64,000 bases of DNA from Zygaena filipendulae (GCA_907165275.2 CAJRBF020000005.1:1-64000), one strand, 5' to 3'; shown: positions 52,265-62,130, numbered from the stretch's first letter. The notes: a model not told the origin generated them from the letters alone. Made by a program: numbers and translations.

Positions 52265-52597
52265 AATGTTATATGTTATTATTGTGATTATAATGAAACA
52301 TGTCGGTACATGTTCAAACAGCAACATTGTATTTGTATCAAAGTGAAAAGTCAAATAAAACTCTTGGTTTTAATGTAATTTAAAATTTATTTATATTTCA
52401 GAAAACACTAAAATTAACTTACACTGTATTCATATTTACTTAATATTAATACATATCTATTACATAATATTGCTTACAATTTCGTATATAATTATAATAA
52501 TCATTATCCTACGGATAATTAAAACAATCTTATTTCTACCTAATATTTTATAATACTCTATATTAATAGTTTCATTCTATGAAATAGTGAAAAAAAA
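52265..52597. other. Intergenic region
   Basis: A/T-rich, with an AATAAA near 52355 that could end plus-strand transcripts. The polymerase gene ends at 52598 on the other strand. No gene seen. Confidence 0.6.
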
Positions 52598-55500
52598 TTA
52601 AGCAGTACAACCAAATATTGTCTGATTACCCCAGGCGATGGTTGTCACCTTATCTGATTCTAACAACCGCTTATCATCATTGGCTGAAAGAGCAATTTTA
52701 TTTACGGATTGAGTAAATATTTCATGCTTGATTGTTTTAAACAAAACGTTTCTTTTTCGAACGACATCACAATTGTATAAGACATGTTTATAGTCTGATG
52801 CATGCAAATTTTTAATAACATTTCGTTTTGTTCCTTTTGCTTTTTTAATCGTTCTGTCTAAAGTTTTAATACAATAAAGCTTTGACCTTAACCCTACAAA
52901 CTCCTTAACTATCTTACCACCCATTTCGTCCTTAAACAACCCAGGAATCTTTTTGTTTACAATTGGCAAACCAAACTTGTTATTGTAATCGTAACTGCTA
53001 GTATCAAAATATTTTAGAAAACTCATTTTAAAATCTCTGTAAACATCTTCTGTCTGTACATTGTAAATAAAACTATCAGTATCAGTATAACATACTTCAA
53101 TACGATTTTCGTAAAATGGCTTTATTACTGAGTAATGGAAGTCATACATATGACTTTTAGAAAGTTCGAGTACAGCAAATCCAATGTAGATCGGCTTGTT
53201 TAGAACAACCCTTGAACGTTTCATTTGTATTGCTACTAGGTCGTCAGAAAATATTGATGCGCTGTGAAAATTTGGGTTCGCTATCAACTTCTCGGCACCA
53301 ATAAATTTTTTTGTTTGGTTATTCATGTCTGACCACTTATTTACCAATCGTACATCTACCCATTGTTCTGTGTTTTCCAATGTTTTTCCAAATATACTAT
53401 TATTTAACAATTTAAAAAAATCTTGTTCAAAAACAGATTGAGCTCTTTGACGCAGCTCAGTATTAAGGTCTATATATTGTTTTAAAAAATTACTTTGTTT
53501 GAAAGTTATAGCTCGATGGATTTTTCTTAAAACCAAACCATGTGCTAAGCATTTTTTAAGGTGAACGTAATGAATAACGTAGTGATATTTGTCATATAAG
53601 TTGGGTATTAATTTTTTTGTTTTTCCTGTGGGAGATTTAATTTTTTCAGGACAAAATGGAAAATCATTGTGTTGGGTGTGTAAATTTGGAGGATAAAATA
53701 AATCAACCTCAAGAATAAAGCCATTTTCAGCGTCATCCGTAATGTGTATTATATTTAACTCTAACTTCTTAATTTCACTATCGCTTAAAAATCTGAAGTC
53801 TGAATGAGGTAATGTTTGACACATACTATATCCGTACAAATTATTACAATCTAAATACATAATGTACGAGCTTGGCGTAGAGGGGTCAAAAGTTTCCAGA
53901 TATCTATGATTAGCTTTAGCGTGTCGTTTGGAGCACATGCAAACGCCACCTCTAATACCTTGTTGTATCAAACGAAAAATTTCTAAATCACTTATAAGTT
54001 CCAACCGAACGCGAGTTTTTAAAAGCATTGCATCAAATGAAAGACTTGGTGCAGTAAGATAAAAGGCGGGATCGAGTTGATAATATTGTTTACATGTTAA
54101 TCTAAAATTTTCATAGATATCAGTCAACAAAAGGACGTCTGACTCGAGATACAAATCAGTAAATTGACCCATATTATTAATAGAAAACTCAAGCCACATC
54201 GCTCGAGCGTGTTCATAATCTTCATCGGTAATTGACTCATTCGTAAGCGAGTTAAAAAAACGGTCTTTAGACGGTAAACAGGTATCAGCATATCGTTCCC
54301 AACTAGACATGTAATCATATGGATACACTCCTTTTCGAGTGAGCAGATTAAAGTGTTTTTCATCAGGATAGTAAAATTTTAAGTATCTAAATTCATCCTT
54401 TTTCATGGTTGCGGCTAACTTTTCTAAGCTTGTCCCCAAAAACTTGAATGAATCCACAAATCTTATTTGAAAATAATCTTGTCCAGAAATCGGAATAAAC
54501 TTTGTGAAAGAAATATAGTTTTCTTTTGTTTTCGGTATTACCTTAATAGACCCGGGGGCTTTTCCTAATTCTTTGATAAAAAGATGACAGTCATAACCCG
54601 ACAGGTTATGAAAGACAACAGGCAAGAACTTTGGTACTTGATATTTTAAATTACAGTAACTATGAGCAGCGCCACGGAACTGTCCTGTCAAATGACAATG
54701 ATCACGAACTTTATTTACTGTTATTAGACCCTCGCAAATGTGACAAGTCTCTGCGTTCTCATAATTATAAGCATCAGTATCAGTAAAAACCATAGGCACG
54801 TTTTTATTTAATATTTCGCTGATTTTCTTTGCATCGTCACAAATAGATTTAACAAACTTATCTGCACAATCACGTCCTCTATATGAGGTTATGTGGTTGT
54901 ATCGTGAATCTACTGTACAAACGAGGTGATAGGCAAAAGCTACAGGTACGTGTCGCTGTTGAGTCACTGTAGAAGATTTTAACGGATCGGGTTCGCAACT
55001 ATCGTAAGTTTCGAGCATAGCTTCAAAATCTGCATAAACAACAAAAGGAACGTTTTGCTTTCGGTCATAATTTTTAAATTCTATAAAGGAACCTTTTGGA
55101 GGTAATTCGGTAGCCACACCTCCGCAGATATGAGAACATAACTGATCGTTCGAGTTGAAAAATTGTAAACAATGATCGCAAAAGTGCAATTTGTTACAAT
55201 GCTTAGTAATTTGACTTCTAACAAGACGCGACAGATCCTTTATCAAACAGTAATGCGACATATCACCTTCTTCAAGATAAAGTAAGTGAATAACTTTTTT
55301 GTTCAATGCGTCTGATTTGTAAAGTGGACCGACCACTAACTTCTTATCATTTAAACCGTATACAAAAATACATATATGCGGATTGTTCTGTTCAAACCGA
55401 GCGATGTCTGAGAAACTCATTGGGAACGATAAGCCATCCACGTTCAACACGTCATTAAATTTAGGATAAGATGAAACTCTATCAGAATGATGTTGAGCAG

Positions 55501-56119
55501 GATACAAAGCAGCAGTTACTGACCATAAAAAACAAAAATTATCATTATTCTTTATATTTAAACAGGCTTTCTTTGATTTGATTAAAGCCGGCAACTCAAT
55601 GAAACTTGAACCACGCAAAGGCTGATATTTGTTTATGTTAACTTCTAAATGGGAATTATGCAAAAATGTCCAACCACTATCACGCTCTTGAAATTCACTT
55701 GCTTTTTTGATCAAACTGGTTTTTACCTCGAAAAATAAAGTATCAAGATTGCAATTTTGATAAAGAGTAAAATTTTTCGTGCCAAATGATTTTATCTCTT
55801 GGGAATCATTTTTTAACAAGAGAAAAACCCCAAAATATTCGAAATTGGCCTTGACACAGTGATGTTGCTTAAGTGACATTTCAATTAACGACTTGATTTT
55901 AGTTTGTATATGATCTAAAAAACTTTCTATTGAGGCCTGATCCTCAGAATCCGATGATGTAACTTTATATGAGGCTATTCTGTTGCGAAAAGCGGAATTA
56001 ATTTTGAGGATACCTTCACTTAATGTCGAATAATTTTTATTTTTATGATCAGTACTTCGCAAGTGACCTATCCAACGAACACGACTAACAAAAACTTTAC
56101 AATCTTCGCAATACGGCAT
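52598..56119 (-). CDS. Protein-primed DNA polymerase B of the Polinton
   Basis: 1173 residues from the ATG at 56117-56119, full length for the family. N-terminal C2H2-like site (CEDC ... HLRSTDH, residues 4-25). Exonuclease motifs: YADFEAML near 358 and FHNLSGYDCHLF near 505. A CHIC ... HCHLTGQFRGAAHSYC zinc cluster lies near 460-490. Polymerase motifs: MYLDCNNLYGYSM near 753 (A), LLNNSIFGKTLEN near 906 (B), YTDTDS near 1010 (C) and LRSKLYCIK near 1085. It replicates the element with a protein primer at the TIRs. No internal stop; all motifs intact. Confidence 0.96.
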   Translation of the reverse strand: MPYCEDCKVFVSRVRWIGHLRSTDHKNKNYSTLSEGILKINSAFRNRIASYKVTSSDSEDQASIESFLDHIQTKIKSLIEMSLKQHHCVKANFEYFGVFLLLKNDSQEIKSFGTKNFTLYQNCNLDTLFFEVKTSLIKKASEFQERDSGWTFLHNSHLEVNINKYQPLRGSSFIELPALIKSKKACLNIKNNDNFCFLWSVTAALYPAQHHSDRVSSYPKFNDVLNVDGLSFPMSFSDIARFEQNNPHICIFVYGLNDKKLVVGPLYKSDALNKKVIHLLYLEEGDMSHYCLIKDLSRLVRSQITKHCNKLHFCDHCLQFFNSNDQLCSHICGGVATELPPKGSFIEFKNYDRKQNVPFVVYADFEAMLETYDSCEPDPLKSSTVTQQRHVPVAFAYHLVCTVDSRYNHITSYRGRDCADKFVKSICDDAKKISEILNKNVPMVFTDTDAYNYENAETCHICEGLITVNKVRDHCHLTGQFRGAAHSYCNLKYQVPKFLPVVFHNLSGYDCHLFIKELGKAPGSIKVIPKTKENYISFTKFIPISGQDYFQIRFVDSFKFLGTSLEKLAATMKKDEFRYLKFYYPDEKHFNLLTRKGVYPYDYMSSWERYADTCLPSKDRFFNSLTNESITDEDYEHARAMWLEFSINNMGQFTDLYLESDVLLLTDIYENFRLTCKQYYQLDPAFYLTAPSLSFDAMLLKTRVRLELISDLEIFRLIQQGIRGGVCMCSKRHAKANHRYLETFDPSTPSSYIMYLDCNNLYGYSMCQTLPHSDFRFLSDSEIKKLELNIIHITDDAENGFILEVDLFYPPNLHTQHNDFPFCPEKIKSPTGKTKKLIPNLYDKYHYVIHYVHLKKCLAHGLVLRKIHRAITFKQSNFLKQYIDLNTELRQRAQSVFEQDFFKLLNNSIFGKTLENTEQWVDVRLVNKWSDMNNQTKKFIGAEKLIANPNFHSASIFSDDLVAIQMKRSRVVLNKPIYIGFAVLELSKSHMYDFHYSVIKPFYENRIEVCYTDTDSFIYNVQTEDVYRDFKMSFLKYFDTSSYDYNNKFGLPIVNKKIPGLFKDEMGGKIVKEFVGLRSKLYCIKTLDRTIKKAKGTKRNVIKNLHASDYKHVLYNCDVVRKRNVLFKTIKHEIFTQSVNKIALSANDDKRLLESDKVTTIAWGNQTIFGCTA

Positions 56120-56227
56120 TATTTATGTTAAATTACTATGAATGACAATAAAAAGTAAAACTAAATGGAGATAGGTACTCCGCAGAAGCTTGTAAAATAC
56201 AGTGTAGGTGAAAATAATTTAAATTAT

Positions 56228-57218
56228 CTACTTAAAACCTTTGTCACTAAAAAATACAGGTTCGCTATCAGTAAACAGCTCGTGTGCTTTGTGCATGAAC
56301 TTTTGCAAGGCTTCCCATTGCGAAGTATCCCGATTTAATTTTAATTTCAAAGCCACTTGCGCTGACCGCCACCGTTGATCTGGCTGTGCGGTCGCAGCCT
56401 CTTCAGTATTATAAACTCGTACCTCTATATAAAAATCTCCTTCCAGATGTTTATCCCGGCGAACTTTCCCGCCGGGGACTCGAGTGCTGAGGTAGGTCTG
56501 GAGGCCGGTGTTGGTAGACAGCTTATTTGTTTGTTTTGTCACCGGCTCCAGACCGAAGAGGCCTCGTTCGTATTCCGAGCTGTAAAAAATAAAAATAAAA
56601 AAATGTTACACAAACTAAGCGACATTACCCATTAACTACCTAAAAGTCTAAAATATAAAATATTATAAATAATGAACAAGTTAAATTTTAAAATCAATTA
56701 TTTAGTTTGTAACTTTTAATAAGTAAGTTGGTTCACAGTAACCGGTTAATAAGGCTACTGCTGTAAAAAATATATAGAAATGTATAGTATAAAAAACTCA
56801 AGCCACTACAAAAATTGTCGTTGTTCGATAGCAAAACAGATGGACAACACGGCACAACACACAAGAAATAAAGTTCAAAACAGACATTTAAAAATACTAA
56901 TAGGTATTCAATGTAAAATTTCTATTTACCTACCTCGTTGAGGTCGACGCACTCCTGCTGTCGCTGCTGTGGCTATTGGTGTTAGGCTTCTTTTTGGATC
57001 TGTAAAATACATTTGAATTTTTTCATTATTGCATAAATCCCCCAGTGCAAAATCATATTAAACTAAAAAATCTTATTAAACAGTGCATAAACTATTCTTA
57101 CCTAACTGACGATGCCGAAGCCTCTAGCGCTCTTTTCGGTGTCTTTTTTTTAGGCTTTTCTACCGGCGCGGCAGCCACTGCACCCTGGAGCTCATCCGAT
57201 GAATACTCAATATCCGAC
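56228..57218 (-). CDS. Spliced Polinton gene of unknown function
   Basis: Minus strand, at least three coding exons that keep frame: 57218-57102 (117 bp), 56999-56934 (66 bp) and 56579-56228 (352 bp). Each begins after a pyrimidine/T-rich AG and ends in GTAAG or GTAGGT. Exon 1 encodes an acidic start (SDIEYSSDEL) and a nuclear-signal-like PVEKPKKKTPKRA; exon 2 is K/S/T-rich (SKKKPNTNSHSSDSRS); exon 3 has LFGLEPVTKQTNKLS and a conserved-looking domain (GKVRRDKHLEGDFYIEVRVY, WEALQKFMHKAHELF). The start codon may be split: AT at about 57493 before a GTACGT donor plus the G of exon 1. Function not recognised. Confidence 0.6.
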
Positions 57219-57720
57219 CTGAAATTTAAAACATTATTTGTTATAATTTTTATTTATTTATTTTTTATAGTACACAACACAGATAACATGTTCTTAAACA
57301 CATTTTATCTTGCCAAACAATTTAAATCAGATGCGTATCCTAAATTATGTGTACCTAATTAGTTAACACAATGACTTTACAACAACTTCACAAAATAACT
57401 ATACACGATAACTTTAAAAAACATAATATAGAACCTCCAAATTATTCTCAATAAATTAGAATAAAATGTAAATAATGCAAGTACTTACGTACATTTTGAT
57501 TTATCCTTACTGCTTTATTACCAGCGTCGATGCACTTTAATCAAGAGATGAATTAATTATAATGCCATTTAATTGACACCTGTGTTTTTATAGAGCAAAA
57601 AAAACAAAATAAGCAAAATGTCTTTACCACAGATGATGGAACGAACTAGATATGGCATCGAGCGTAACGTAACGAATTCAGTTCTGAGTAAAAACGTGTA
57701 CCCACTTACTTTTTCATGAA
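57219..57720. other. Upstream region of the spliced gene
   Basis: Contains the possible first exon end (AT/GTACGTAAG near 57492) on the minus strand and otherwise A/T-rich sequence. It is the shared upstream region of the divergent spliced gene and IAP gene. Confidence 0.45.
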
Positions 57721-57721
57721 C

Positions 57722-57800
57722 ACATTGATTTGCGTTATACGATTGCAGAATAAAAGTAGATTTTCGAAATATAGGTAACCAAAATTAAAACCTCGAAAAC
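57722..57800 (+). repeat. Direct repeat upstream of the IAP gene
   Basis: About 75 bp, roughly 80% identical to 58662-58735 in the same orientation; shared cores are ATTGCAGAATA and ATTTTCGAAATATA. The pair brackets the IAP gene. Confidence 0.75.
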
Positions 57801-57977
57801 AGTAACTAAGTATTTGTTCCTTGAAATAAAAATATGCACAAGAGCATTTGTGTTTATAATTTCCGCTGATATCCCCTCCACGCCTCTTTCTATTATTTTA
57901 CCTACCATAAATTGCACCGACTGCCCCGACAAACTTTGAGCGTGACTCATTTGTATACAGCGTACTACACCGATAAG

Positions 57978-58544
57978 ATGGCTAAAACTCCTAGCGCCAT
58001 GTCGAGTGAGGAGGAACGTTTAAACTCATTTGTAAATTGGCCACTGGCATACTTGTCACCGGAAAGTTTAGCAAAAAGTGGTTTCTATTTCATGGGTCGC
58101 GGTGACGAAGTGCGTTGTGCGTACTGCAGCGTCGAGATAATGAATTGGTTGCAACTCGACGAACCTGACCAAGAACACAGGCGGTGGTCACCGCGGTGTC
58201 CACTATTTCGCTCCGTTGCTGATACATCATTTGATCGCGACGAGTGCGGCACGTCCGGTGCAGACACCAATTATATAGACCCCCACGTTAAGACACTTAG
58301 GGAACATGTGCAAAAAGAGCACCACCACAACAACGTTGTCGCCAACACGCAAGTTCCTCACGAAACTGACGAGAAAATGTGCCAGGTAGACCAGTGTTGT
58401 AAAGTTTGTTTCAATGACGAGTGCAATGTATGTTTGACGCCGTGCGGACATGTGGTTGCATGCGCCGCGTGTAGTTTTTCCATTCACAATTGTCCAGTGT
58501 GTAGACGTCCTATTCTAAATGTTGTAAGGTTGTATTTCTCTTGA
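57978..58544 (+). CDS. iap: Inhibitor of apoptosis protein: one BIR domain plus RING
   Basis: 188 residues from ATG 57978 (MAKTPSAMSSEEERL). BIR at about residues 14-78 with RLNSFVNWP, GDEVRCAYC and the zinc site C-x2-C-x16-H-x6-C complete. C-terminal RING at about 140-182: CKVC, then TPCGHVVACAAC and NCPVC, giving C3HC4. Cellular and baculoviral IAPs usually have two or three BIRs; this has one. By family, BIR binds caspases or IAP antagonists and RING is an E3 ubiquitin ligase, so it would delay cell death during element or virus activity. The stop overlaps an AATAAA signal (58544). It is not part of the core Polinton set. Confidence 0.92.
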   Translation: MAKTPSAMSSEEERLNSFVNWPLAYLSPESLAKSGFYFMGRGDEVRCAYCSVEIMNWLQLDEPDQEHRRWSPRCPLFRSVADTSFDRDECGTSGADTNYIDPHVKTLREHVQKEHHHNNVVANTQVPHETDEKMCQVDQCCKVCFNDECNVCLTPCGHVVACAACSFSIHNCPVCRRPILNVVRLYFS

Positions 58545-58549
58545 ATAAA
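58544..58549 (+). terminator. Poly(A) signal of the IAP gene
   Basis: AATAAA immediately overlaps the stop codon. Confidence 0.7.
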
Positions 58550-58661
58550 AAACAATAATTTGAAGTAATTTTTTGGTAAATACCTGTTATGACATTGAAT
58601 TTGTTTGGATTAAACACGCTAAATATATATTATCGTTGTGTGTATTATTTATTCCCGATGT

Positions 58662-58735
58662 ACATTGAATTACGTTATGCAATTGCAGAATACAAGTATA
58701 TTTTCGAAATATAACCGAAAATTGAAACTTCAAAA
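58662..58735 (+). repeat. Direct repeat downstream of the IAP gene
   Basis: Partner of 57722-57800. Confidence 0.75.
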
Positions 58736-59781
58736 ATGTAAATGTACTTGTTAAAATAAAATTTCAAACTTATTAAAGAATGGAGTAGATTCATAAGTTT
58801 CCCATCAATATGCCGCATCTATTATGTGTTGAGTGCAATGGTTCAATTATTTCCATTGTAACAAGTTACTGCATGCTAAGCAAATACTTACTTACCGGTA
58901 TCACCAATGATACTATTCTCATGTATCATCTACCAGTTATTTCCTCGGTTTCGCTCGCATGAATTCCAAACTCTCTCAGACAATTTCTTTTTTTACGGAA
59001 TGATAAGTAGGTATGGCATTCTTGAACCCAAAGTATAAGTAGGTATATCAAATTTTATGAAAAACCTTTCAACGATTCTGAAGATTGTTTGGATGGATAG
59101 AGATAAAAAAAAATATCGAACATTTAAATGGTTATTAATGTTTTTACAAATGCAAATAACACTCAGTCGAGTTTTTTAGAACAGAGTTATCTCTATATTA
59201 CAGACAGAAAATCGTATTTTAGTTATATTTAGATCCAACTTGGTGGGAAAGCGATGGCGCGCGATGACATTTCATCGAATTTTATAAATAATAAACATGC
59301 GCGGACCGTGGAACCGTGGTGATCAGCACTTTAGAGTTATGAGAACAATAAGTATACGTACTGATTGCAGAAACAGTACCTACAAACGATAAGTGCTTGA
59401 AGTCATAAAAATTATATTTTATACCTCTTAAATATATTATAAACAAATATTTCTTGTAAACCGCGGGAAATAGTTCCAGCTTTAAGAACTCATTATCACT
59501 GTCATAATTTCCAAATAGACCAATTTTCATGAGTTTTTGTATTTCGTTTTTCTACATAATAATTTATGTTTTGCGTCAAATTCTCAGATTAACTGTATGT
59601 TTATTAATGCAACGTAATAAAGACATACATGAACCATTTAAACAGAAACATGTGTGGTTATTACATATTTGCTAACCGTACCGAATGTCAAAGGTAAGTA
59701 AAAAAATAAAGATAAGTAGTAAGCGAAGCGAAGGGAAACATACAGTACAGTACAGTCTCTGCTGTTGCGAATTGTCATTTA
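58736..59781. other. A/T-rich region right of the IAP gene
   Basis: No recognisable gene. An 82-codon minus-strand frame with an ATG at 59528-59530 (MKIGLFGNYDSDNEFLKLEL) and possible donor sites might be a small exon, but nothing supports it beyond openness. Confidence 0.4.
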
Positions 59782-60340
59782 GACATTGCGAGTGCTTAGA
59801 ATCTTTGTGTTCACTGCGTAAAGTTATGGTGTCCTCGACAAAATATGTGCTTTATTTATAACTCAGTGACGACTTGAGCAATCTAGCCCTAGTTTCTGAT
59901 TTACAGAAGATCGTTGAGCCAATCTGGTGCCGAATTTGATTCGGCGACGACTTGAGCAATCTAGCCTGAAAATCAGAAATTTTGAAGATCGTTGAGCCAA
60001 TCTGGTACTGAGTTTAAATATATGCTTCAACATTAACTGTGGAGAGACACCTGACATTGCGAGTGCTTAGAATCTTTGTGTTCACTGCGTAAAGTTATGG
60101 TGCCCTCGAATCAATCTGATCACAAAATATGTGCTTTATTTATAACTCAGTGACGACTTGAGCAATCTAGCCCTAGTTTCTGATTTACAGAAGATCGTCG
60201 AGCCAATCTGGTGCCGAATTTGATTCGGCGACGACTTGAGCAATCTAGCCTGAAAATCAGAAATTTTGAAGATCGTTGAGCCAATCTGGTACTGAGTTTA
60301 AATATATGCTTCAACATTAACTGTGGAGAGACACCTGACA
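59782..60340 (+). repeat. Tandem repeats of about 271-287 bp
   Basis: Two units, 59782-60052 and 60053-60340, begin GACATTGCGAGTGCTTAG; the second has about 15 extra bases (AATCAATCTGATCAC). Each unit contains two diverged copies of a 75-bp subrepeat (GACTTGAGCAATCTAGCC and GATCGTTGAGCCAATCTGG). They lie inside the right TIR, where Polintons often carry repeats. Confidence 0.9.
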
Positions 60341-60429
60341 ATATAGTGAACATAATAGTTTCTAACATAAGTATAATTTAATTATTAAATTCAAAGTTTT
60401 TACGTATAACTTGTATGTGCTTGTGTGTG

Positions 60430-60484
60430 ATGAAAATACTTAATAGTTCACATGATGGATCCGCGGTACAGCCGGATAGTTCAG
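60430..60484 (+). other. Possible orphan coding exon near the right TIR
   Basis: ATG followed by 17 further open codons, then G/GTATGT, a good splice donor. It points out of the element. No acceptor partner is known; it could be chance. Confidence 0.25.
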
Positions 60485-60615
60485 GTATGTTTTTATTTAT
60501 TCATAATTTGGTAACTAAACATGCAAACGAATTATTATTAATTGTTTTTTGTTGTTCGATCGACCGGTGAATCTTTTGCATGATCCATCGGACGGATAAA
60601 TTTTTTAAATCAGTC

Positions 60616-60773
60616 GAGCGATAATTGTTTTTGCATGATCGATCCGACAAGTGAATCATTTTGATTGGTATATATTGTATGGTCTGGACCATCGGAGTGA
60701 TTTCGCGAGCGAGCTCGTGCTCGCTCCATTGCGAAAGAACGAAGTGGTCCAGAACATACAATATATACCTACT
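60616..60773 (-). repeat. Polinton right terminal inverted repeat (158 bp)
   Basis: Inverse of 39201-39358 with one mismatch; ends CCTACT, directly followed by CTCCAA. Confidence 0.95.
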
Positions 60774-60779
60774 CTCCAA
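60774..60779. repeat. Polinton target site duplication, right (CTCCAA)
   Basis: Exact match to 39195-39200. Confidence 0.95.
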
Positions 60780-60958
60780 GATATCAAAATTATAAAACAA
60801 CTACGAACGATAGTTGGAAGAGAGATATACAAAATAAATTTAGGAAAGATTGGAAAAAACCTAGCGAGGTAAAAACCAATAAACCTACGTCAACTATGAC
60901 TTCAGCTAGCTTAGAGGAAGTGCAGGGATCAGAAAACACCACAAATTTAAACAATTAA
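60780..60958 (+). pseudogene. Gypsy-4 gag, 3' part
   Basis: Continues the frame of 38375-39200 when the Polinton and one target copy are ignored. About 58 codons, K/R-rich then S/T-rich, without a zinc knuckle. It ends at a TAA whose last base is the A of the pol ATG (TAATG). Confidence 0.8.
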
Positions 60959-62130
60959 TGGCTACGAAAAGGATTCCGGTCGTAGTCAGCGGTATAAGGA
61001 ATCGAGGTTACGAAATAATGCGCAAGATGGGATGGCGTCCAGGAGAGAAGCTAGGGAAAAATCTAAACGGACTTTATAAACCAATAGCGTTAAAGGGACA
61101 AACTCATAGGGAAGGTTTAGGATACGGATTTAGCGAAATGAAACATAGTTTCGTGGAGCATATGCAAAACAAACCAAATATGTTAGAACACGGTGTAGTT
61201 ATCTCGGAACCAGATGTTAATACTGTATTAAACGAAACGCGCAGGGAGGTAGAGGTGTTAGAAAACGTTAGATGCGAAATTTTAGTTAATATTTTTACCT
61301 TTGAGGCAGAGGCTCTTCTAGACACCGGAAGCGATATCACTTGTTTGTCAGAGGAATTATGGGTAGAAATTAAAAATAAAAATCCAAATTTACCAGTTAT
61401 GCCAGTAAAGGCTATTCAAATAAGGGGTGTTTTAGGTCAAAAAAGTTCCAAGATACAACAAGTGGTATTACTACCTGTTAAAATTAATGATTTAATAATA
61501 GAGACTAGCTTTTTAATCATACCTAAATTAGTGTGTCCATTAATCTTCGGTTTTGATTGGTTGAAATTAAATAATGTTGTGATAGATTTGAGCGCGGGCC
61601 GAAAGGGCATGTGTATAGTTAAGGACTCTAAAGAGTATTTCTTCAAGTTGTTCCAAAGGAACATCGTCGCGGTTAACAGTATCGATTCTTCAAACTTCGA
61701 AAGTATTTTCGCGAACATAAAAATCGGTAGTGATTTGAGCGAAACAAACAAAATAACTTTAAAACAAATTTTAAAATCGTTTTCATCGGTGTTTTCGGAA
61801 CAACTTGGTCGAACAAATTGTTACGAACACAAGATAGAGATGGTAGACGAAATACCAATAGTTAATAGGTCTTATCCAATATCTTACGCTTATAGGGCAA
61901 AATTACAAACGAAATTAGATGAGTTAGAAAAATCCGGTATAATTACTAGAATGTCGACGCCGTATAGCAGTCCTTTAACTTTCACGTTGAAGAAAGATGG
62001 TTCAATTAGAGTACTGCTAGACGCGCGAGGCATAAACAAGAAGATGATAGGCGAAACCGAGAAACCTCCGATGCAGTTAGACGTATTAAATTCCTTTCAC
62101 GGTGCTAAATACATAACAACAATAGATTTA
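60958..62130 (+). CDS. Gypsy-4 pol, 5' part: G-patch, protease, RT N-terminus
   Basis: Starts at ATG 60958, overlapping the gag stop. Residues about 17-62 form a G-patch (GYEIMRKMGWRPGEKLGKN ... GLGYG). Protease active site EALLDTGSDITCLS lies near 119 and LIFGFDWL near 195. RT begins near 300 (VNRSYPISYAYRAKL, FTLKKDGSIRVLLDARGI) and is cut at TTIDL by a LINE tail at 62131. The rest of this copy is not in the window. G-patch next to protease is known from betaretroviruses; here it precedes the protease. Confidence 0.9.
61858..62130 (+). repeat. 273-bp Gypsy-4 pol segment, second copy
   Basis: Identical by eye to 32237-32509. Confidence 0.93.

Larger units (their letters stand above)
39201..60773 (+). 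mobile_element. Polinton/Maverick DNA element
   Basis: 21,573 bp, or about 17.0 kb without Gypsy-5 and its duplication. It has 158-bp terminal inverted repeats beginning AGTAGGTATATA, a 6-bp target duplication, a retroviral-type integrase, protein-primed DNA polymerase B, packaging ATPase, adenain-like protease and jelly-roll capsid proteins, the full Polinton set. It additionally carries an IAP gene and a spliced gene. It sits in the Gypsy-4 gag. Several virion genes are broken, so this copy is probably defective for particle formation. Confidence 0.97.

Noticed and set aside
59863..60368. Repeated minus-strand frames with RLAQRSSKFLIFRLDCSSR
   Set aside because: They are translations of the tandem DNA repeat, and the ATGs and ends are not conserved between units.
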